From positions 1 through 28,929 of the forward strand of contig CAYYMX010000009.1 of the NCBI GenBank assembly GCA_964473045.1: a stretch of 28,929 nucleotides of DNA, read 5' to 3'. This DNA is from CAYYMX01 sp964473045 (GTDB lineage: Bacteria; Pseudomonadota; Alphaproteobacteria; Methylaequorales; Methylaequoraceae). The notes beneath the pieces were generated by a model that was given only the letters and a program-made list of their open reading frames with translations, had not been told where the DNA came from and did no database searches. Position 1 is the stretch's first letter. The number at the start of each line of letters is the position of its first letter. A program made the translations under genes and the position numbers. This document shows positions 24,434 through 28,929 of the stretch, piece after piece.

Positions 24434-25384
24434 TTACTTGTACAAAATGTCAGCTAGCATTTCTTGAACTTTGTATGCATCAAACAGTGATGCGGATATT
24501 TTTGGAGTTTTTCCTTCAAGTATATTTTTCATTTCTCTGGCTTGTTCAAGAAAACCAGGTTTAATTAGATTTTTTGGATTAGGAAATGATGAAACTCCTA
24601 AAATTTTCATTGGAATATATCTCCTTACTGGCAAGTCACTAGTAGGAGATATTACTTTCATGCCTTCAAACAAACTACTGTCTTCAAATGGTTTAATTTC
24701 CAACCTTTTTTTGTTTCCCTCGATATTTATCAAAAAATTTGAAGGAGAGTTCCAATTCAGAACTAAATTTATCAGATCATTTTTTTTTGTTTTTAAGATA
24801 ATTAGTCTCCCGGAATTTTTTGAAAAAACACTGCTATGTATAATCGTTGGACTATCAAAAAGGTAATGGATCAGATCTATTCCATGAGCAGAATTTTCCA
24901 GAACATGTTGATAATTTCCAACTGGTTTAACTATTTCAGGCATTTCTATATGTAAATAGACAGCCCCCTCTTTTTTTATAAATTTTTTTGCAAACTGTAT
25001 GGTTGAATAAAATCTTCTATTATAGGCTACTCTAACAAATGGAAAGTCGTCTTTAGAAAAGTCTGTTAAAGATTTTAAATCAGTAGATACAGGCTTTTCA
25101 ATTAGGCATGGTTTGCCTAACTCAAGAATCGTAGGAAGATAATAGATGTTTTTTTCTGTAGGTAATGAAACTAGAAGCATATCCCAATCTTTTTCATTCT
25201 TGAATAAATCGAAAGGGTCTAAAAAAATTTTTTTTAAAGAGTGTTTTTTTGCAAATAGTTTGATTTTTTTTGAATTTAAACTAGCGGCACCATGGGTTAT
25301 TTCAAATCCAGCTTTTCTGAAAGCTTCAACATGAAAATGAGCAATTTTTCCTGTTCCAAGTATTGCGAGTTTTGGTTTTGTCAT
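24434..25384 (-). CDS. Gfo/Idh/MocA family oxidoreductase
   Basis: NAD(P)-dependent sugar or cyclitol oxidoreductase, about 316-320 aa. The Rossmann motif GTGKIAHFH starts at residue 14 of the longer form, EKP at 100-102, and the C-terminal domain has YNRRF and NSAHGIDLIHYL with the His and Asp of the family active site. I place the start at 25384 because that ATG gives an ATGA overlap with the upstream gene and the usual N-terminus MTKPKLAILG; an upstream ATG at 25396 adds four residues. Paired with the next Gfo/Idh gene, it may oxidise a sugar hydroxyl to feed the DegT aminotransferase at 12505. The substrate is unknown. Confidence 0.88.
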   Translation of the reverse strand: MTKPKLAILGTGKIAHFHVEAFRKAGFEITHGAASLNSKKIKLFAKKHSLKKIFLDPFDLFKNEKDWDMLLVSLPTEKNIYYLPTILELGKPCLIEKPVSTDLKSLTDFSKDDFPFVRVAYNRRFYSTIQFAKKFIKKEGAVYLHIEMPEIVKPVGNYQHVLENSAHGIDLIHYLFDSPTIIHSSVFSKNSGRLIILKTKKNDLINLVLNWNSPSNFLINIEGNKKRLEIKPFEDSSLFEGMKVISPTSDLPVRRYIPMKILGVSSFPNPKNLIKPGFLEQAREMKNILEGKTPKISASLFDAYKVQEMLADILYK

Positions 25385-26421
25385 GATATTTGCCATTTGT
25401 ATTCATACCATTTTTTATTAATGGTTTGATTTAAAGAAATTTTTTTTGATTCTTTATTTGAAATAAGTCCATAAATAATTGCTCTAGTAGCAACTAATTC
25501 CCTTTCCAAGTCAATTTTATTGTAATTACCTTGAGCTAGAGATTCAAAAATCTTCTCAAAAAGGTTTTCTAGGTTTGGCTTTACAATTATGTTATCTATT
25601 TGTTTTGCAGTTCCAAGACGAACCATTCTATCATCAGCAATGATTTCATCTTTATTTCTGGCAAAAATACTTAAACTGAAGTCCTCGTTTATTGATATTT
25701 TACCGTAAGGACAGAAAATTTCGGCTCGTTGTCTAACACTCGAAAGGTTGGAACTATTAATTGAAAGTTGTCTATTATTTTTAAAACCCCATACAGAACT
25801 TCCTTCCCAAAAATCTAATTTATTAGATCTAGGATTAATCTTCATATTTCTTAAATCACTTATAACATGTTTGGGGTTTGACTGAAAAATTGACACAGCC
25901 AGATCCAAGTAATGAACACCATTTGTAACAATTCCCATTGCACCTCCATTAACACTAATAAGTGTTGGGTATCCTCCCAATTGATTCTTGCTTATATCAT
26001 GAATTTTTTCAAAGATTCCAGTGTATCTATTTTGAAAACCTCCAAGCAATTTTACAGAGTTTTTTTTACATAATTTTAAAATCTCATCGAGAGATTTTAG
26101 TGAATTAGTAATAGGTTTTTCAATATAAAGAGCCTTTACTCCAATTTTAACTAGATCACAGATTGATTTGAAGTGTGTTGGCCCTAAATTAGCAACTATT
26201 CCAATTTTTGGCACCCCAATTTTTTTTACTAATTTTGAGGTTTTAGGAAGAGAATTAAATACTTCAAAGTCCCCTTTGAGATTTTTTTTTGCCCATTGGA
26301 TTGCCTTGTCATCTGGATCAACACAAAGAAGTTGTCCATCAAGTGAAGAAAGAAATTCTGCGTGCCTTTTACCTACAGAACCTAATCCTAAAAGAATGAA
26401 TTGATTTTTTATCCTATTCAA
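25381..26421 (-). CDS. Gfo/Idh/MocA family oxidoreductase
   Basis: A 346-aa Rossmann-fold oxidoreductase. LLGLGSVGKRH (10-20) is the cofactor loop, EKP is at 101-103, GGFQNRY at 127-133, and TNGVHYLDLA (166-175) supplies the His170 and Asp173 typical of the family. It is related to the proteins found in polysaccharide loci that act on nucleotide-sugar hydroxyls. It is first in the leftward five-gene unit (Gfo/Idh, Gfo/Idh, LLM, unassigned, BCAT-like), with a 307-bp upstream gap. Two tandem Gfo/Idh enzymes of different sequence suggest two redox steps on one molecule, such as oxidation and later re-reduction in an epimerisation; this is inference. Confidence 0.9.
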   Translation of the reverse strand: MNRIKNQFILLGLGSVGKRHAEFLSSLDGQLLCVDPDDKAIQWAKKNLKGDFEVFNSLPKTSKLVKKIGVPKIGIVANLGPTHFKSICDLVKIGVKALYIEKPITNSLKSLDEILKLCKKNSVKLLGGFQNRYTGIFEKIHDISKNQLGGYPTLISVNGGAMGIVTNGVHYLDLAVSIFQSNPKHVISDLRNMKINPRSNKLDFWEGSSVWGFKNNRQLSINSSNLSSVRQRAEIFCPYGKISINEDFSLSIFARNKDEIIADDRMVRLGTAKQIDNIIVKPNLENLFEKIFESLAQGNYNKIDLERELVATRAIIYGLISNKESKKISLNQTINKKWYEYKWQIS

Positions 26422-26728
26422 AATGTTGGCTTTTTCTATTAAACTTACTTAGTAGTTCTAGTTTCAATATTCATATAAACAAAATTTTTCAAAACTTTAC
26501 AACCATAAAAAAAATAAGTTAAGAGATTTTTTTAAATTTTTGGCTTGAATTAAATTTATTAAAAAATTAAATATTAACTTTGATCTTTTTATTCTATGTT
26601 TTAATATGTTTCAAATTAAAAGTTGTCATCCGCAACAGAATGAAGCGTCCTTTTTACAAATATTTTCTGCTGCTAAAGACAAGAATATATGCAAAAATTC
26701 TAAAAGATTAAGGTTTTTCCTCTAAAAT
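26422..26728. other. 307-bp divergent intergenic region
   Basis: AT-rich spacer between the leftward Gfo/Idh unit and the rightward capsule-type gene. It should hold promoters for both. A 39-codon ORF at 26606-26725 (+) ends 3 bp before the 26729 start and is in its frame, but has no recognisable features. The stretch 26626-26670 is visibly less AT-rich than the rest. I see no RNA gene, repeat or terminator. Confidence 0.5.
26545..26573 (+). promoter_or_regulatory. Candidate sigma-70 promoter for the 26729 gene
   Basis: TTGAAT (26545-26550), 17-bp spacer, TAAATA (26568-26573). The spacing is ideal and the boxes moderate; the 5' leader would be about 150 nt. In such AT-rich DNA the specificity is low. 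Confidence 0.22.
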
Positions 26729-28189
26729 ATGAACAGTTTTAAAAGAATAGCTATAAGGGATGTATATCAAATAAGGCCCTTAATGATTGGATTTTGCAAG
26801 CATCTAAAGAAAAAATATAACTCTAGAATATATATTTATGGAACTAAGAACGCAAAAATATTTTATACGGATTTTTTAAAAAAAAATATAATCGAAGAGT
26901 TTATTGGATGTAATGTTTTGCATGAAAAACTTTTTCAAAAAGTTGAAAATCCTGAAAAAGTTTTAAAAAAATCCTTAAAAATTGAGAACTTTATAGATTC
27001 CAGTCTTAACTTGTTAAGGATGACAAGAAGAGATCTTGGACTGGGATTTTACGTTGGTGCTCGGTTTCATCCAAAATCTCCATCTTCTGAAAAAGCAAGT
27101 TATTTACAAACAGTGAATGCATATTGTTCATTATTAGAGTTTTGGATTTCTGAATTAAAAGAAAAAAAAATTACAGTTTTTCTAAATGGACTTAAGGAAG
27201 AAGAATTTGTGTGTAAAGCACTTGGCATACCTTACAGACTTCTTTTTGGAAGTAGAATTCAAAATTACTGGCACTGGTCTCTAGGAATGAGAACAGAGTT
27301 TCCACAAGTAAAATATCAATATAACAAATTAAAAAATACTAGTTTTAAGTCAACAAATTTGACTCATCAGTATTACCAAGATCAAATAAATAAAGAAGTA
27401 TTGTTTTCTAGCTCACCATTAATAAGCTTTTTGAAAAAGGCTATTTTCCAAACCCACAAAGAAATATATGACATAGTAAAAGGAAATTCTTCAAAAAAAT
27501 ATTTTTATTTTTCTTATCTCAAGTATCTTTTAAATGAATTTCGTCATTTGAAATTGTTGAGGTCTAATTTTGTTGACCAGATCAACTCTGTTTCTAAAAA
27601 AAAATTTGTATATTTCCCTCTTCATACCGAGCCAGAAATGAGTCTTCATTGGATGTCTCCTGAATGTTTTAATCAGATTGATGTTATAATGTCTATTGCA
27701 CGTGATCTTCCTTCTGATACATATCTGGTTGTTAAGGAAACAATTTATTCTGTTGGAAAAAGAGATAAGTCTTTTTACCAGCAAATAAAAGATTTAAAGA
27801 ACACTATTTTGTTGGATGTAGATACTAACAGTTTAGAAATTATTAAAAAAAGTTCAGCAGTAGCAACTATTTCTGGGAGTGCGGGTGTGGAAGCTGCTAT
27901 TTTAGGTAAACCTGTTTTGGTTTTTTCTAAATATACTTTTTTTGATTTTTTACCACATGTCTTTAATATAAATAGTCACAATGATAATTACAAACTATTA
28001 AAGAAGGTTTTAGATAAAAATTTTATAAAAGAAAAAATAAAATCTAATGGGTCAAGATTGCAACAGGCTATAATTAATTCCTCATTTGATATGAAAAAAT
28101 TTAATCAAATGTATAGAGATCAGTTTGGTGATGATGTAATGTTAAGATTGAGTGATGGATTGAAGAAAAGTTTTAATAATATTGTTTAG
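26729..28189 (+). CDS. Capsule-synthesis (KpsC/KpsS-fold) glycosyltransferase-like protein
   Basis: A 486-aa protein. Its C-terminal half matches the capsule polysaccharide biosynthesis family (Capsule_synth; KpsC/KpsS and related Kdo transferases): KKFVYFPLHTEPEMSLHW (291-308), IMSIARDLPSDTYLVVKET (320-338), and ISGSAGVEAAILGKPVLVFS (381-400), with the usual His/Glu pair. The N-terminal half (1-230) is less clear but includes IYIYG and an NGLKEEEF...GIPYRLLF segment that may be the acceptor domain. In that family the enzymes move CMP-Kdo-type sugars, so a role as transferase of the CMP-nonulosonate made by region 1 is attractive but not shown. The PhyH gene begins 3 bp after its stop. Confidence 0.75.
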   Translation: MNSFKRIAIRDVYQIRPLMIGFCKHLKKKYNSRIYIYGTKNAKIFYTDFLKKNIIEEFIGCNVLHEKLFQKVENPEKVLKKSLKIENFIDSSLNLLRMTRRDLGLGFYVGARFHPKSPSSEKASYLQTVNAYCSLLEFWISELKEKKITVFLNGLKEEEFVCKALGIPYRLLFGSRIQNYWHWSLGMRTEFPQVKYQYNKLKNTSFKSTNLTHQYYQDQINKEVLFSSSPLISFLKKAIFQTHKEIYDIVKGNSSKKYFYFSYLKYLLNEFRHLKLLRSNFVDQINSVSKKKFVYFPLHTEPEMSLHWMSPECFNQIDVIMSIARDLPSDTYLVVKETIYSVGKRDKSFYQQIKDLKNTILLDVDTNSLEIIKKSSAVATISGSAGVEAAILGKPVLVFSKYTFFDFLPHVFNINSHNDNYKLLKKVLDKNFIKEKIKSNGSRLQQAIINSSFDMKKFNQMYRDQFGDDVMLRLSDGLKKSFNNIV

Positions 28190-28192
28190 TTT

Positions 28193-28929
28193 ATGGAATA
28201 CCTCTTTGATGTAAAAAATAAAAGTTTTTCGTGGAACAAGGCCATGATTTTTTTTAAGAAAAATGGATTTATAGCGTTAAGGAATATTTTTGATTCTTCT
28301 TTTATAAATAAAATAAGTTTTGAATGCGATGAAGTCTTAATGAAACCATCAATTCTTGGGTCTTATGGTTATTACAAAAAAGATGTTCCAAAAAAATTGT
28401 TTGACCCAATGCTTATTGGTGGGAGAATAGTTGATTGTTTTGTAAATAAAGAAGTTCTAAATTTTGTTAAAAAGTATTTGCAAGGAGATTTTACTTTGGC
28501 GGAGTGTAATTTGAAGTTTGATGCGGGAATCAATTTAGAATACTTTCCTTTTCATAAAGATTTCTCTAATGGTTGGAACCTTAAAAGTCTAAGATCGGAC
28601 AACGTAATTCTAAATGAAAAAGATCTTAAAAAACCTTTAGCTGTTGGAGGTATGATTTATCTCCATGACACTAAAGATGGTGCATTTTGTTATTGTGCTC
28701 AGTCCCACAATTTTGAAAATGATAGAGGAACTGCGCTATCAAAATATCCAGAAGATGAAAAGTCTAAAATTCTTAAAAGAATGATAAAAGTTCAAGGGAA
28801 AAAAGGAGATTTTGTCCTTTTTGATGATCTTGGTTTTCATGGTCCAGAACATCCTAGTAAAAAAAATAGGACAGTATTAATTTTTGATTACTATAAATTA
28901 AAAAAATTTGGTTATAGGACAAAAATGAA
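28193..28929 (+). CDS. Phytanoyl-CoA dioxygenase (PhyH) family protein, 3' truncated
   Basis: An open frame starting at ATG 28193, three bases after the previous stop, and still open at the window end (245 codons seen). It looks like a PhyH-family 2OG-Fe(II) dioxygenase: KNGFIALRNIFD near residue 23, the iron ligands His121 and Asp123 (FHKDFS) and His216 (GFHGPEHP), and Arg226 (NRTVLIFDYY) for 2-oxoglutarate. KKGDFVLFDD is the usual strand before the second His. Only the last residues should be missing. It may hydroxylate a lipid, amino acid or sugar part of the glycan made here. The operon with the capsule-type gene is clear from spacing. Confidence 0.85.
   Translation, partial: MEYLFDVKNKSFSWNKAMIFFKKNGFIALRNIFDSSFINKISFECDEVLMKPSILGSYGYYKKDVPKKLFDPMLIGGRIVDCFVNKEVLNFVKKYLQGDFTLAECNLKFDAGINLEYFPFHKDFSNGWNLKSLRSDNVILNEKDLKKPLAVGGMIYLHDTKDGAFCYCAQSHNFENDRGTALSKYPEDEKSKILKRMIKVQGKKGDFVLFDDLGFHGPEHPSKKNRTVLIFDYYKLKKFGYRTKM

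Noticed and set aside
25301..25315. Partial repeat of the tRNA T-arm sequence (TTCAAATCC) as an att site
   Set aside because: Only nine bases, inside a conserved Gfo/Idh coding region, with no integrase in the window.
26606..26725. 39-codon ORF in the same frame as, and ending just before, the 26729 gene
   Set aside because: No recognisable sequence, and the downstream protein has a natural start of its own; an in-frame stop separates them. Probably chance.

Overview
The window is about 29 kb of strongly AT-rich, gene-dense bacterial DNA. Proteins are rich in Lys, Asn and Ile, and gaps are short. It opens in the 3' part of an initiator tRNA-fMet whose anticodon stem (CAGG/CCUG) and T arm look like the alphaproteobacterial form. 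Together with the base composition this suggests a streamlined marine alphaproteobacterium of the SAR11/Pelagibacterales type. That placement is an inference. No phage, transposase, CRISPR or plasmid genes are visible. All recognisable genes belong to surface-glycan (LPS, capsule or glycoprotein glycan) synthesis, so this reads as a hypervariable cell-surface locus beside a tRNA, possibly downstream of an rRNA operon.

Region 1 (188-12416) is a pseudaminic-acid-type nonulosonate locus. A PIG-L deacetylase faces a leftward group: a GNAT-like protein that seems to carry a formyltransferase C-terminal remnant, pseI, pseH and a NodU/TobZ-type O-carbamoyltransferase. Divergent from it is a tightly overlapping rightward operon: pseC, pseB, an aldo/keto reductase, a Gfo/Idh oxidoreductase, a PtmA-like SDR, pseF and a PglK/MsbA-like ABC exporter. 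PseB, C, H, I and F are present. PseG is not seen, and three extra redox genes sit between pseB and pseF, so the product may be a modified nonulosonate.

Region 2 (12505-15624) holds a second DegT/StrS sugar aminotransferase with its own candidate promoter, an unassigned GT-B-like protein, and an SpsF-type nucleotidyltransferase.

Region 3 (15644-26421) is the most unusual part. Two rightward/leftward transcription units converge with a 7-bp tail-to-tail overlap. Rightward are a DUF4910 aminopeptidase-like protein, an AAC(3)-family N-acyltransferase, an acyl carrier protein and an adenylate-forming ligase. Leftward are two Gfo/Idh oxidoreductases, a luciferase-like flavin monooxygenase, a protein I cannot assign, and a class IV (BCAT-like) aminotransferase. 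A further leftward pair (2OG-Fe(II) dioxygenase and a second luciferase-like monooxygenase) diverges from the DUF4910 gene across an intergenic region that contains a perfect FNR-type box. I infer a pathway that makes an unusual amino or hydroxy acid, activates it on the ACP and transfers it to an amino sugar. It resembles in logic butirosin side-chain assembly and Vibrio cholerae O1 tetronate synthesis, but the set of parts is different.

Region 4 (26729-28929) has a capsule-synthesis (KpsC/KpsS-like fold) protein followed by a PhyH-type dioxygenase that runs off the window end.
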